NCBI RefSeq assembly: GCF_043290135.1
Contig: NW_027464588.1
Span: 3,361,501-3,425,500 of the forward strand
Reading direction: 5' to 3'
DNA: 64,000 nucleotides
DNA from: Rhipicephalus microplus
Lineage: Eukaryota; Arthropoda; Arachnida; Ixodida; Ixodidae
In this document: positions 32,263 to 42,599 of the stretch, one piece after another
How the letters are laid out: each line of letters begins with the position of its first letter
Numbering within the stretch: the first letter of the stretch is position 1
Program-made: the position numbers and the translations under genes
Notes under the pieces: generated by a model
What the model was told of the DNA's origin: nothing
The model's database searches: none
Seen by the model: the letters and a program-made list of their open reading frames with translations, nothing else

Positions 32263-34842
32263 TTAAACCTTTTATAGTTGTGGCTTTAGCAACATTGGGT
32301 ACCTAGATATTTGCAACTTCTTTCGTTTAAATTGGCAAACTTAAGGACAACTGTAACCAGTCAAGATCCGTGTATCGTAATACGTGAAATTGGAAGGTTG
32401 AGAAGATTACAATGTTGGAATACCGGCTCCAGTCTCACTTGTGCCGTACGCGGTGGAGTTTGAGTGGGTCATTGTCAGTTTATACCTTTATACGTTTATT
32501 CCTTGAGATGAAGTTTCGAAGAAAAATAAACTTATGCAGAGTGATTTAAATAATGTAGCCAAATACGTTATAGTGCTTGTGTTCTCTTCAGGCAAGTCGA
32601 TTTATTCACATATATAGGACAAAGATAAGCACCAGGTTAACACGTAGAGAAAGTCGTAATGCGACGCGAAAGCCCAGCCCAAGTGGGGCGCGTAACGTGC
32701 CCTGAATAGTCGTAAGCCACATACCTTTTTCACGTCTGGATAGAAACGTCTGGTATGGCATGCTAAGATCTGAAAAAAAAGAGAAAGAGTTCAGGCTTTA
32801 CTGTTTTTGCAGAATTACCAACCAAGTGCATTATCACGCGGTTGTTATTGTAAGTATAGTCCTTGACTTGATTACATATACTCACCATAAACTGCTAAAA
32901 TAATATAGTTAATCTCCAAGGTAACATTTTGATATCTGTTTTTTAATGATAATCTAAATAAACTGCGCACAAACGGCGAAGTCGTGATGACTGCATGTTC
33001 ATGGCTGATGAAACATGATTGCTTCTGCTGTGGCAAGGTGTTCATGGAGAATCTTCAGTGAAGCTTCAGGATAAACAAAGAAAATAAAAAGTGTAAATAG
33101 GACATTTTCTACAGACGTTTTCTCCACGAGTCTTTTAATGACACGTTTTATCGCGTCCTATACATTTCTTGTACGATAGTGCGACTTTGAGTTAAATGAA
33201 TAGTAGTCGGACGTAGCGGAGTATTGGATAGCTGTTGATGTGTTTGGAAACATGAACTTTGAAAAATATTGGCCCGGTATCTGCATGTTACACCGCAAAT
33301 GTCGTCGAAAGACGATAGTCTTGCGTCTGGAGAGAGTGAACAAAACTTTTATTTGATGTTCAATGGAGAAAACGGGTAAATAGTATTCTGGAGGTGCTGC
33401 GTTAGAGTGCCTCGAGCTTGCAGTGTTGGTGAACAAGCGCATCGAGGCACGTCACACGTGAGACATGAGCGCTATCTGACAATTATCTTGTAAAAAGAAG
33501 CACGTGGCCTGCGCGCCCGTCTCGGAGGCGATAAAGTGTAGAACGCAAGGTGATGGGAAGGTGTCACAACCATGTCGTCTTAGCAAAGCGTTGAAACACT
33601 TGCCTTTTTCGTTCAAGCGTTTCATTGTCAGCGCAGCGTGATAAATGATATAGCCCTTGGAATTACTTATGTATTCTTTTTCTATTATATAGACACACAT
33701 GCAGAATATTGACATGTTATGGTGTCTCATATGTGCGCAATAATTACTTTTCAATTGACAATGTTGCAAGTAAGAACACTGAAACATGAGCAATATTGGT
33801 GGGCGCTGCAGATTGGCTCGGCCGTTTGGGGCATCGTTTCATTCCGTTTCAAACATTGTTATCATGGAAAAACAGGCAAGTGTAGAGACAGACAGACGAA
33901 AATTTTTGCTTCAAAGGTTCGCAAGAAAGACTAAAATTTGAATGCGTACATGAGGCCGAGGACAACAGTGGGTGATGATGACCACAAATTAAAAGAAACA
34001 ACTCTATTTCTTGAATTCAATTTGCAGAAGTAGTCGAAATCAGTTATTGTATCTTGCGAGTCTTGTATAACATCATATAAAGCAAATAATAAAGATAGAA
34101 TGAAATGAAACTAGAGCATTCTAAGAATTGGAGGAATCAGCGACTTTGTGTTTTCTGCTGGTTTTATGTCTATTTTGCAACGTAAGAAAAATGTTACTTT
34201 GGAATAACAGATGAGCTGATGGAATTTTTGGATCGGGGGCTGCAAGCGGCAAGCCTGGTGCCAAGGTATAGTACATGGTGCCCCCTTTGTCGCCAGCATC
34301 TGCTATTTGCATTGTCCTCATTACACATATGGAGAAATTGGATCATCTTAGCAGAAATGTATCTGTTTTAGACAACACGGTGAAGTGTAAATACGTCGAG
34401 ACAGCTGCTAACAGCCATATTCGCGCACACAAGAAACTGTATTTAAACATCGGTTGCAATTATTGACACCACGGTTGGTTTACATTCAGCACTGCAAGCT
34501 CAGTTCTAAAATATACTACAGACTTTTCAGCATATTGAATAATGCTGCGGATGCCAGAAACAAATAAACAAAGAATATTTAGGACACACGGCTTTATGTA
34601 TTTAACAGCTAAAGCATTATTGCGTTCTTTAGGGCTACGGGCATTTCGGAACATCTGTGTTCAGCTGCGCTAGCAACACATAAGTGACGACGAATTTGTT
34701 GTTAAGTTACTTTTTTCTGTGTATCTCGTATTTTCTCGCTCTTTTTTTCTTTTTTTCCTGGCGTAGTATACCCAAATAGATTTATATCTAGCAAGCCTCC
34801 TTGCAATCTCTTTCTCGGTATCTTGCTCTTTTCCACAAAAAG
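32263..34842. other. Non-coding stretch, mostly intron-like, with possible old repeats
   Basis: Apart from the 45-bp exon candidate there is no clear gene. Minus-strand stretches near 33,790-33,180 (with a polyadenylation-like ATCAAATAAAAG near 33,355) and near 34,320-34,120 (contains GGTMYYTLAPGLPLAAPD) have composition unlike the AT-rich surroundings and may be old dispersed repeats. No second copy exists in the window to prove it. Confidence 0.35.
32725..32769 (-). CDS. Candidate host-gene exon (15 codons, phase 0)
   Basis: Minus-strand sequence CTCTTTCTCTTTTTTTTCAG immediately precedes, and AAAAAG|GTATGTGG follows, the best-looking splice pair in this stretch. The 45 bp between translate without a stop as ILACHTRRFYPDVKK. 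It would lie upstream of the 31,751-31,864 exon, and both are phase 0, so they can be joined directly in frame. A 9-bp CAGTTTATG between TTATTTTAG and GTGAGT near 32,890 could be a microexon but is too short to support. The family is not recognised. Confidence 0.45.
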
Positions 34843-35001
34843 CTAAGGACAGGTTGCACTATGCTGCAGCTTCGCAAATACTTTTTCTATTGTCGCGTTG
34901 TCCATATACTTCTCGTATTTTGCGAGCAGCTGGGTCCTCATAGCTTCGTTGGTGGTGTTATCGTACACTTGCCGAGCGCACGCTTGAACCACGCGGAAGT
35001 T
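34843..35001 (-). CDS. Candidate host-gene exon, 52 codons then stop
   Basis: Minus strand: a CTCTAG acceptor (with CCTCCCTTTCTTG further upstream) is followed by NFRVVQACARQVYDNTTNEA, MRTQLLAKYEKYMDN and ATIEKVFAKLQHSATCP, then TAG. Only this acceptor keeps the frame open when joined in phase 0 to the exon at 35,170-35,208. The composition is convincingly protein-like, helical and charged. It could be a terminal exon, or the exon could end earlier at an internal donor such as AAA|GTATTT. No AATAAA lies close downstream. The family is not recognised. Confidence 0.45.
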   Translation of the reverse strand, partial: NFRVVQACARQVYDNTTNEAMRTQLLAKYEKYMDNATIEKVFAKLQHSATCP

Positions 35002-35169
35002 CTAGAGCTGCGACTAAATTCGGTCAAGAAAGGGAGGTGTATGGCGTTTTGACAAACAAATATGTAGTTCAGTCACAGTGCCAGTAACGTAACAAAATAC
35101 AGTGCATGCTCCTATAATAAATCACTGCTCGTAATTCCAGCCGAGCAATACAGCACGAGCACCTCTTAC

Positions 35170-35208
35170 CTGTCCTTTGGTGGTTTCGAGATAGACGCAG
35201 GTGTGAAT
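35170..35208 (-). CDS. Candidate host-gene exon (13 codons, phase 0)
   Basis: Minus strand: TATTGTTTGGCTCTTTCAG | 39 bp | GTAAGAGG. The 39 bp translate as IHTCVYLETTKGQ. Both splice sites are strong and the length is a multiple of three. A 168-bp intron would join it to the exon beginning at 35,001. Upstream exons would lie beyond the TA/CT microsatellite and the Ty3 remnant at 35.5-38.2 kb and are not visible, which suggests the gene was interrupted or has long introns. Confidence 0.5.
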
Positions 35209-35482
35209 CTGAAAGAGCCAAACAATATATAATCAAAGTTCGCCTTGGAATTTCGTCAACATGGGGACAGATAATATGCTCTGAAGCATAGAATTTGATT
35301 ATCCCAAGCAAGTTCTCACTGCCGCCACAACAATATTGCCAAATTGGCACGCAATTTCTCATTCGAGCTCACTTTTACTGTTACTATAAAGGGTAGCAAT
35401 ATCCTAACAAAAAGTCGCCTGGCATCCAGAATTCTTTAGCCTTAATTCACTGTTGATTAAATTAGAGTTTGTCCACCATAAG

Positions 35483-35489
<7 letters not shown>

Positions 35490-35533
<44 letters not shown>

Positions 35534-35547
35534 CAATATATATATAA

Positions 35548-35590
<43 letters not shown>
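35490..35590. repeat. (CT)n and (TA)n microsatellite
   Basis: About 28 bp of CT repeat passes directly into about 70 bp of TA-rich repeat with a few interruptions. It touches the truncated end of a Ty3 LTR at 35,591. Confidence 0.95.
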
Positions 35591-35592
<2 letters not shown>

Positions 35593-35760
35593 CACGGTAA
35601 TAAAATCAGTGCAAGTAACAGTGTAGCAAACAGCGGAACAGCTTCGATCGAGCAGCGCGAGTTCGTCATCACCTTTTCTGCCTCCAAAATCGTTCGACAC
35701 GCACAAGTAATGATGACAATAGCCACGCAACAGCCAGAAACCCACTATATGCTCGCGTCA
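35591..35760 (-). mobile_element. Partial 3' LTR with adjacent polypurine tract
   Basis: On the minus strand the LTR starts TGACGCGAGCATATAGTGGG at 35,760. Just before it, 35,775-35,761 reads CGAGAGGGGGAGTAA, a good polypurine tract. The LTR is cut at 35,591, where the TA repeat begins. Immediately upstream of the tract is a perfect hairpin (35,777-35,797). Confidence 0.7.
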
Positions 35761-35824
35761 TTACTCCCCCTCTCGAAAAGCATCGACTCGATGCTTTCAA
35801 ATGTATGAAGGCAAGAGGAAGTCT

Positions 35825-36902
35825 TCAGCGTGAGCAATACGGCTTCATCCTAGCCACGTGGACGATGTCCGGCTGGACACCACGACGGGAGACCTGCACG
35901 CTGGGCTCTGCGATAACTTCGTAGTTTACATCGCTGAGGCGCTGAAGAATCCAGTAAGGGCCGAAATAACGACGCAAGAGCTTCTCAGAGCGGCCGCGTT
36001 GGCGGACGGTACTCCAGAGCCATACTTTTTCTCCGGGGTGGTAGGTGACTTCTCTGTGCCGAAGGCTGTACCTGTGAGCATCGTGTTGTTGCTGAGAGTG
36101 AATGCGCAAGCGAGCTAGTTGTCGAGCTTTTTCGGCCCACTGCGCATACTGGTCAGAATTTTCGGTGGTGGTCGTAAATGCGTCAGGTAAGATTGGCGTC
36201 TAACATCGTAGTAATTTCGCGGCTGGGAAGCAGGCGGAAAGGTGTGAATCCTGTAGTTTCTTGCACAGCGGTATTATATGCGAAAGTCACGAAAGGGAAG
36301 ACAACGTCCTAGTTCCTGTGGTCTACGTCGACATATTTGAAAATCATGCCTATTATGGTCTTATTGAGCCGTTCTGTTAATCCATTAGCTTGTGGAAGGT
36401 AAGCTGTTGTTTGACGATGTACGATGCTGCTGAATGTCATCACTTCTTCCAGTTGTTGGGAAGTGAATGCCGTGCCTCTGTCTGTTAGAACCACGGCCGG
36501 TGCATCATGGTGAAGGACGACAGCATGAATGAAGAAATCCACGTCATCGCTTGCTGTACCGCGCTGGAGTGCTCGTGTTTCACAATAACGGGTTATATAG
36601 CCAGTCGCAATTATTATCCATCAATTCCCCGCTGAATATTTCGGAAAATGACCTAGCAAGTCCGTGACAACTTGTTTAAATGGTTCTCAGAGTGGCTCCA
36701 CAGGGTGTAGAAGACCAGCAGGTTTCACGGGCGGAGTTTTCCGACGCTGACACTCTCGGCAGGTTTTCACGTAGTGCTTGACCGTACGGGACAGTTTGGG
36801 CCAGTAGTACGTGTGGCGCATACGTGCCAGAGCACGCGTGAACCCTAAATGCCTGGAAGATGGTTCGTCATGGCACGCCTTAAGGATGTCGTCTCGCATC
36901 AC
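35825..36902 (-). pseudogene. pol: Ty3 integrase
   Basis: H2C2 zinc domain at 36,902-36,687: HLGFTRALARMRHTYYWPKL and CRECQRRKTP. Catalytic-core part at 36,542-36,309: VLTDRGTAFTSQQLEEVMTF (core Asp) and ATTAYLPQANGLTERLNKTI-like sequence (core Glu). C-terminal domain at 36,109-35,825: VTYHPGEKVWLWSTVRQRGR and KLLRRYFGPYWILQRLSDVN. The beginning of the core (36,690-36,543) is broken. It would insert the element's cDNA into host DNA; this copy is dead. Confidence 0.8.
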
Positions 36903-38190
36903 AGATGGTACTGCCAGTAGGGTGGTTCGAGCGTTTGGATCAAAGCTCCGCTTGTAAACGACGTTGTCACGAAGAAAAAATGGTGAAATCGTGCGCCTGG
37001 AATTTGTGGTGGCTGTTCAAGCTTGTCCTCAAGATTGTCAATGATCGGGCGAAGTTCTGTGTCATCACGCCGTTTTTGAACCACGTCGGAGGCTGTGACG
37101 GCCATGAGGAAACCTTCGTCGTCAACTTGATCAGGAGGAATCGACTCGACTGAGGTACGTGATAGGCAGTCAGCATCGGTGTGCTTGCATCCTGACTTGT
37201 AAACCACCATAACGTCAAATTCTTGTAAGCGGGGACTTCATCGAGCTAGGTGGCCTAGGGGTCTCTGAGGCCTTCAAGCCAGCACAATGAATGGTGGTCG
37301 GTGACTACTTTGAATGGTCTTCCGTACAAATACGGTCGGAACTTGGTTATGACGCACATGACAGCTAGGCATTCCTTTTCTGTGGTGGAATAGTTTGTTT
37401 CAGCTGGTGATAACGTACGACTAGCGTACGCGATCACTCGCTTGATACCTTCTTGCCATTGCACAAGGACGGCTCCGTGGCCGACATTACTTGCATCTGT
37501 ATGCACTTCAGTGTCGGCATTTTCGTCGAAATCACGCGAGATTGTAGGAGTCTATAGGCATCGTCGTAGATCGCAAAAAGCTTCGTGTTGCTCCGGGGCC
37601 CACACAAAAGCAACGTTGTCTCTCGTGAGTTGGTTCAAGGGTTCTGCTATTTTAAAAAAGTTTGGAACGAAGCGACGATAGTACGCACAAAGGCCCAGAA
37701 AACGGCGTTCAATGTGTGTGTTCGTAAGAGTTGGGAAAGCAGCGACAGCCAGTGTTTTTTCGGGGTCTGGGCAGATGCCGTCACTGTTGAGGACATGGCC
37801 GAGAAACTTGAGCTTCTCGTAAGCAAAGTGGCATTTTTCAGGCTTCAGCTACAGGCCAGCTGTTCGTAGCGCCTCAAGTACTACACGAAGACGCTGAAGG
37901 CGCTGCTCGAAAGTCGATGAAAAAACGATGACGTCATCTCAATAGACAAGACACGATTGCCACTTGAGAACGGACAAAACCGTGTCCGTCATTTGTTGAA
38001 AACTCGCAGGAGCCGAGCACAGTCCGAAAGGAAGCACCTTAAATTCGAAGAGCCCGTCAGGAGTAATGAAGGCAGTTTTCCCGGTCACACTCATCGACCT
38101 CAATTAGCCAATAACCACTGCGTAGATCCATGGATGAAAAATATCGAGTGTTTCTAAAGCGTTCGACAGAGTCGTCGATGCAAGGAAGCG
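36899..38190 (-). pseudogene. pol: Ty3 reverse transcriptase and RNase H with a stop in the active site
   Basis: The RT palm is readable (FITPDGLFEFKVLPFGLCSA near 38,050). The catalytic motif near 37,940 reads V-Y-stop-D-D-V-I-V-F, a TGA in place of the Leu codon of Y-L-D-D. The connection region follows (LGHVLNSDGICPDPEKT). RNase H (37,506-37,255) contains [20 protein letters not shown] and [21 protein letters not shown] linker runs to 36,899. There are several frame changes. Confidence 0.8.
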
Positions 38191-38197
38191 CTTAAAC

Positions 38198-38251
38198 GTC
38201 TCACGTATCCGACCGTCTCACGTATCTCACGTATCCATGTCTCACGTATCC
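38198..38251. repeat. Four short tandem copies of TCACGTATC at a breakpoint
   Basis: TCACGTATC occurs at 38,201-38,209, 38,218-38,226, 38,227-38,235 and 38,242-38,250. The right arm has one copy at the matching place (reverse complement near 60,797-60,811). Homology with the right arm begins at 38,237. To the left is unrelated Ty3 RT sequence. Confidence 0.9.
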
Positions 38252-38960
38252 AACCTCCACGCTAGGAGGCAGAGTCTCAGAATAAAATACTAGTTTGATG
38301 CAGCGAGACTGCCCGAAGCGACGTATGGTTACGATTGTGACTGTCGACGTCACAAGATTCTGGAGGTCAGCGTCCCTGATATCAGCGTCGACGTCATTTA
38401 TCACGCCAGTCGTTGTTCCTTCCCCATGAGCGAGGAACGCGTGAACTGAGATACTTTCGAGCTGCGTGACGGCCTTCAGTCTGTCAAGAATGGTTTTGTT
38501 TGTGACATCAATTCACTATGTTTTCCTGCTATTTATGCGAATTTCATTCACTTGAGCAGGTGCAACTCGCTCGATATAATGAGTCAATACCTGCCTGTTG
38601 AGTGATTTCGGGTTGTCTGATGTAGAGATTGGTACATACGAGATGGTGAAACATCGCTAGCCTTTGTTTAGCGCCGGTTGTGGCTCCGCTGTTGATGACG
38701 TCCTGCGAAGCTTCCTTTTCAACCGGCGGGAATTGAATGTCCTGAAGTCGGCTTCCAATTCCATTTCTTCCACAGATGAGCTGTCTGTGGAATCCTCACA
38801 AGGAGCAGATGCGCCAACGCGGTCACCCACCTTCGGTCCATCATTAGGCAAACGGCTGGGGCCCATGGTCTCGTTGGATGGATGATCTCCCCTCCCGATG
38901 AGTGACGTCCTCCGTTCCGCTTGTTCAGAGAGAGTCAGAAATTCTTACAGTTTAAGAAAT
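38237..38960 (-). pseudogene. Non-LTR ORF1, N-terminal part (truncated at arm end)
   Basis: Minus strand: ATG at 38,866 (MGPSRLPNDGPKVGDRVGAS), an acidic stretch (SVEEMELEADFRTFNSRRLK) and, after a slip, MINDVDADIRDADLQNLVTS and GQSRCIKLVFYSETLPPSVE up to 38,237, where the arm ends just before the zinc knuckles. It is the same ORF1 as at 60,199-60,811. The copy here keeps ATG where the right arm has ACG. Confidence 0.75.
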
Positions 38961-39063
38961 AACGAAAGGTGTTCAAGGCAGAATTATGCCGGAACGCACT
39001 TCTTTTTCCTCGCTTTCCAGTCGAGAGTCATCTGGATGGCACCGGATTGGAATTATCACCGAG

Positions 39064-40730
39064 CTAATTTGAACATTTGTCGATACAGTCTTCAACCGAG
39101 ATGTTTGATGGCCAGAAGGTCGTCATTTCCCTCATAAGGTCCGAAGTGAAACAAGAGGCCTGATCGCAAGGTATTTCCCGGCGAAAGTCAACGTGGCAAG
39201 ACATTTCCACCAACCCATCTATCACAGTCGCTGAGTCAATTGCCGGTAAAACGATTGCGTCTGGATATCGCGTGGCGAAATCGAGCATGGTCGATATGTG
39301 ATTGTTGCCCCTAGTTGGGACCGGCTGTACGTGTCCAATAATGTCCACGGCTACACGTTCAAATGGCATGTCAATCAGGCGCATTTTCTCAAGAGGTACC
39401 TCGCCAACTTTGTTTTTGGTACATCTTTTAGCACGCGTCACAGTACCGCGCGTATCTTTTGATGTTTTCCAGGAATCCCGGCCAGTAGAACAAACTTAGC
39501 ATCTGGTCAATTGTTCTTGTTACTCCTTGATTACCAGACTTCAAAATTTGATGGGCCATCTTCAACACTTGATTTCGCTGCTTGAGAGAAACGACCACCT
39601 GCTGCACGAATTTGCCTGAAGGTATTCGGTAGTTACGATGCAATAATGACTGCTCTATGCTAAACGAATACTGGGCCAATCCTCTTCTATAGAAAACTTG
39701 CCCAACTTTGTTCTTGCAAGCCTCTAGGGTCCCGAGCAGGGTCCCGAGCAGCACGCGATCCTGGCATGCTGCCAACAATTATGCCATATAGCGGGGAGGA
39801 CATGCGTTTCACAATACACGTGCCCGTAAAATACGGTGAGAATATCTCCACATTTGCCTCTGGTACCGTGCGTTGACTCCCATCTTCTAAAAATAAAGTC
39901 GTCGTGGTTCCCGTCAGTGCTTCGTTTGGCACCGAAGAACGCCGTGCCACCACCGCATTGCTTCATGTATCCTGTAGGACCGACGCATATTGGCAAAATA
40001 TAAGACTCTGCAGCACTGGCATATCCTGTTTGTTGCCTTTGGCTGCGTGTTTACCGCACTAGCCATATTCTCTTCCATCTTGTCCGCGGAAGCATCATAA
40101 AGGAAGTAAAAAGTTTCTTCTTTATTTATGGATGTATCATCAACTTCTTCCTTCTCTTCTTTTGACAATAAACATGAAGTCTTCTTTGCAGTATTCTGCT
40201 TACTGGTGCATACATTAACATCATGACCCACTTTGCGACAGTAGTCACGGTACGGTTGTCTCGTCCGAGCCCGACAACCTGCTTCTCTGTGATCTGTTTT
40301 ACCAAACACAAAACATCGGATTTGAGACGTCCTTCTTGTATTTCCACAATCCCCTGCAGTGTCGTTCTCTGTTTTGTGGCGAAATACCAACAAGTTTACT
40401 GTCGCTGGGCCTCTAATAGCTTATCTGCCACCTCGGGGTTATCACCAAGCTTGCGACAGTTTTTCTCCTGTAGGAAAAGCGCCACGCAAATACCGCACTG
40501 ATTGATAAACCATTCAGCCACTATAATATCTCGAACAGACAAATATATTTAGAATATTGGACATCTCCACACATCTGTTGAAAATACTTGCAAATATCGT
40601 GGCGTACTGTTCACCTGTTTCTGCAACTTGAGTTTTGTGGCAGAATAATGGACTTTGATTCTGTGTTCCTCATTTTGTTTTGGCCCCCTTGGCGCTCCCT
40701 CACTGGGCGTTACACCTGTCAGTCAAGTGA
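39064..40730 (-). pseudogene. Ty3-type gag-protease-integrase remnant without RT (left arm)
   Basis: Minus strand order: gag with a SCAN-like end (CGICVALFLQEKNCRKLGDN, VADKLLEAQRQ) near 40,730-40,400; degenerate knuckles (CFVFGKTDHREAGC, YCRKVGHDVNVC); a protease-like stretch (EVARRSSVPN and ...GTCIVKRMSSPLYGIIVGSM); then the integrase zinc domain (HQILKSGNQGVTRTIDQMLS, CDAC) and catalytic core (PFERVAVDIIGHVQPVPTRG, DQASCFTSDL). RT and RNase H are entirely missing between about 39,780 and 39,720. GGACCCT repeats mark this gap. Confidence 0.8.
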
Positions 40731-41317
40731 CAATTCGGAAGCCCAAATTGTGGTGACGTCGAAATGACAAGTAGGCGCTTATTATGGAAAAAAAGTCACA
40801 GCTTTGACGGAAAGGCAAAGCAATGAACGCGATAGCAACAAATTGAAAAGTCACGCGCAGAATGGAAAGTAGATCCAAACATGCCCCGAGTGCCTCACGC
40901 AAAAATGACGCACGAAAACACAAAACGTACTCATAGGTACTGATGCACGTGAATAGGTGTCTCATTTGTTACATTGCTGTGTCTGAAAAGCGCGTGTTTT
41001 TCGCAAACGGAGACTGCAATGATTGCAGTGACCTTTGTGCACCCGGTAACTACAGCAGAATTGTTCCAGGTAAAGCCTGAGACCAGCCGAGGCGGGCGAC
41101 CTTCCCCTCCTCACCGCCGCGAGATAAAGGTGCGTGAGGGAGCGTCGCTCTCTTCTCTAAGCTGGGCCAAGTGCACGTAGGAGATTATAGCGGACACCAC
41201 CATGCGATGCGGTGACGCGCGCTCATTGCGCCATCTTGCTGGTAATGCTAAAAACACAATCCTGTCCCCCGAGATGCTCGTGAGCAGCGTTAATGGTAGA
41301 TAAAAGTAGCTTGTCGT
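40731..41317. other. Junction and 5' leader of the L1/Tx1-like element
   Basis: Links the Ty3 gag (minus) to the L1/Tx1-like ORF1 (plus). No clear coding sequence. GTTCCAGGTAAAGCC near 41,065 resembles a splice donor but has no supporting exon. The mirror copy is at about 57,530-58,125. Confidence 0.4.
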
Positions 41318-42566
41318 TTGAATGGTGAAGGATGTGCTCTAGGGTGGCTCATTCTGCTTCTGGACGCCGGCTGGTGCAGACGCAGGATGAAAAGCTTGTC
41401 CCGAGCAGTGACAGCGGCCGACACAAGCCGCGGTACAGCGTCTCCCCTCGTTCCAAAGGACTACAGGATTATTCTGCCTTCGTTGCCATCAGGTGAAGCG
41501 ATGCGTCGAGCAGTACGTAGCTCTACACTGTGACGTCAGCGGCCGACCGTATCGCATCGACGAGGTCAGAAAACCTCTCAAATATTTAGGCGTCATACAG
41601 CAAGTAAGGAGCATCGGAGCATATCAGATGTCGCACGTGTGGTTAATGAACATGAAGACCGAGCAAGCAAAGAAAGCGCTGACAGACGCAGGCGTTCTCA
41701 AAGTTAAAGACCGGGTATGTCTCGTCATTGACCCGATGCGGCAAAAGGTTAAGATGAAATTGCACTGGCTAGCGTTCAATGCTACAAAAGACGCTATTCG
41801 ACGTGCCTTCTCTGAATACGGCGACGTCAAGGAGGTGACTGATGACCGATGGAGAGCGGAGGATTTCGAAGAAGTTGAATCGACAACTCGTGTAATACGG
41901 ATGCAACTAGGAGACGGCGTTTCTGTGGATCAACTGCCCCACCAGGTGCGTATTGGCAGCAGTACTGCACTGGTCGTGGTGCCGGGAAGACCTCCTTTGT
42001 GCTTGTGGTGCTGAAGCACGGGGCACATGCGACGCGATTGCAAGGTCCCAAGGTGCAGCGAATGCTACTCTTTCGGTCATAGGCAGAACGAGTGCAACCG
42101 TTCATACGCTCGAGCTGCAGGGCGATGACCAGAGACTCAACAGAGTGAACTTCTCGTGGATGAGGAGGACTCTGAACAAGTGTCTATGCCTGCGACACCA
42201 CAGAAGCAGACGACATCAGACGACGCGCTGGTGCTGAACAAAAGCATCAAGTTTCTTCAGCCCTAGACACGAACGCCGGGCGGAAGATGGGAAGTCCAGG
42301 AGCCCCAATGACGAGTGAACAGACGCGTCCTGCGCTTGCGATGCACGCCGCGTCGCACCTACAAGCAACGCGCCCTGAAACGCTGGCGTCCCAGGCCAAC
42401 GCCACTTCAACTCCTCTAAACTCGGCTTCACAATACTCTGTGGTGAACAAAACACACAAAAATGAGGATGTGCTTGTTTACCTGGATACCCCAAGGATGG
42501 AATTAGAATTGGTATCTGCAAAACGCCATCGCGACTCGGACGATGGCGCTCAAGTAGGCGAAACAC
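41318..42566 (+). pseudogene. L1/Tx1-like ORF1 with RRM-like domain and zinc knuckles
   Basis: Reads CVEQYVALHCDVSGRPYRID, then an RRM-like region (KVKMKLHWLAFNATKDAIRR, AFSEYGDVKEVTDDRW). Two knuckles, CLWC...STGHMRRDC and CSECYSFGHRQNEC near 42,000-42,080, are separated by an in-frame TGA after the first C-x2-C. A low-complexity C-terminal tail with many Thr/Ala follows in shifted frames to 42,566. RRM plus CCHC in ORF1 is typical of Tx1/L1-type elements. The right-arm equivalent is 57,527-56,310. Confidence 0.7.
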
Positions 42567-42599
42567 AAGTGAAGTCGGAAGTGCAGTGGAAGGTGGTCA

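Larger units (their letters stand above)
35591..38197 (-). mobile_element. Ty3-type retrotransposon remnant: RT to 3' LTR
   Basis: On the minus strand: RT (from about 38,190), RNase H, integrase with C-terminal domain, a polypurine tract, and the first 170 bp of the 3' LTR, which is cut by the TA tract. The 5' LTR, gag, protease and RT start are gone. The left end (38,197 on the plus strand) meets the inverted-repeat arm at a junction with short tandem repeats. Confidence 0.85.

Noticed and set aside
33158..33793. Minus-strand frames at 33.2-33.8 kb as host genes
   Set aside because: They change frame, lack convincing splice sites and include a polyadenylation-like motif in mid-stretch. An old dispersed repeat is more likely, but unproven.
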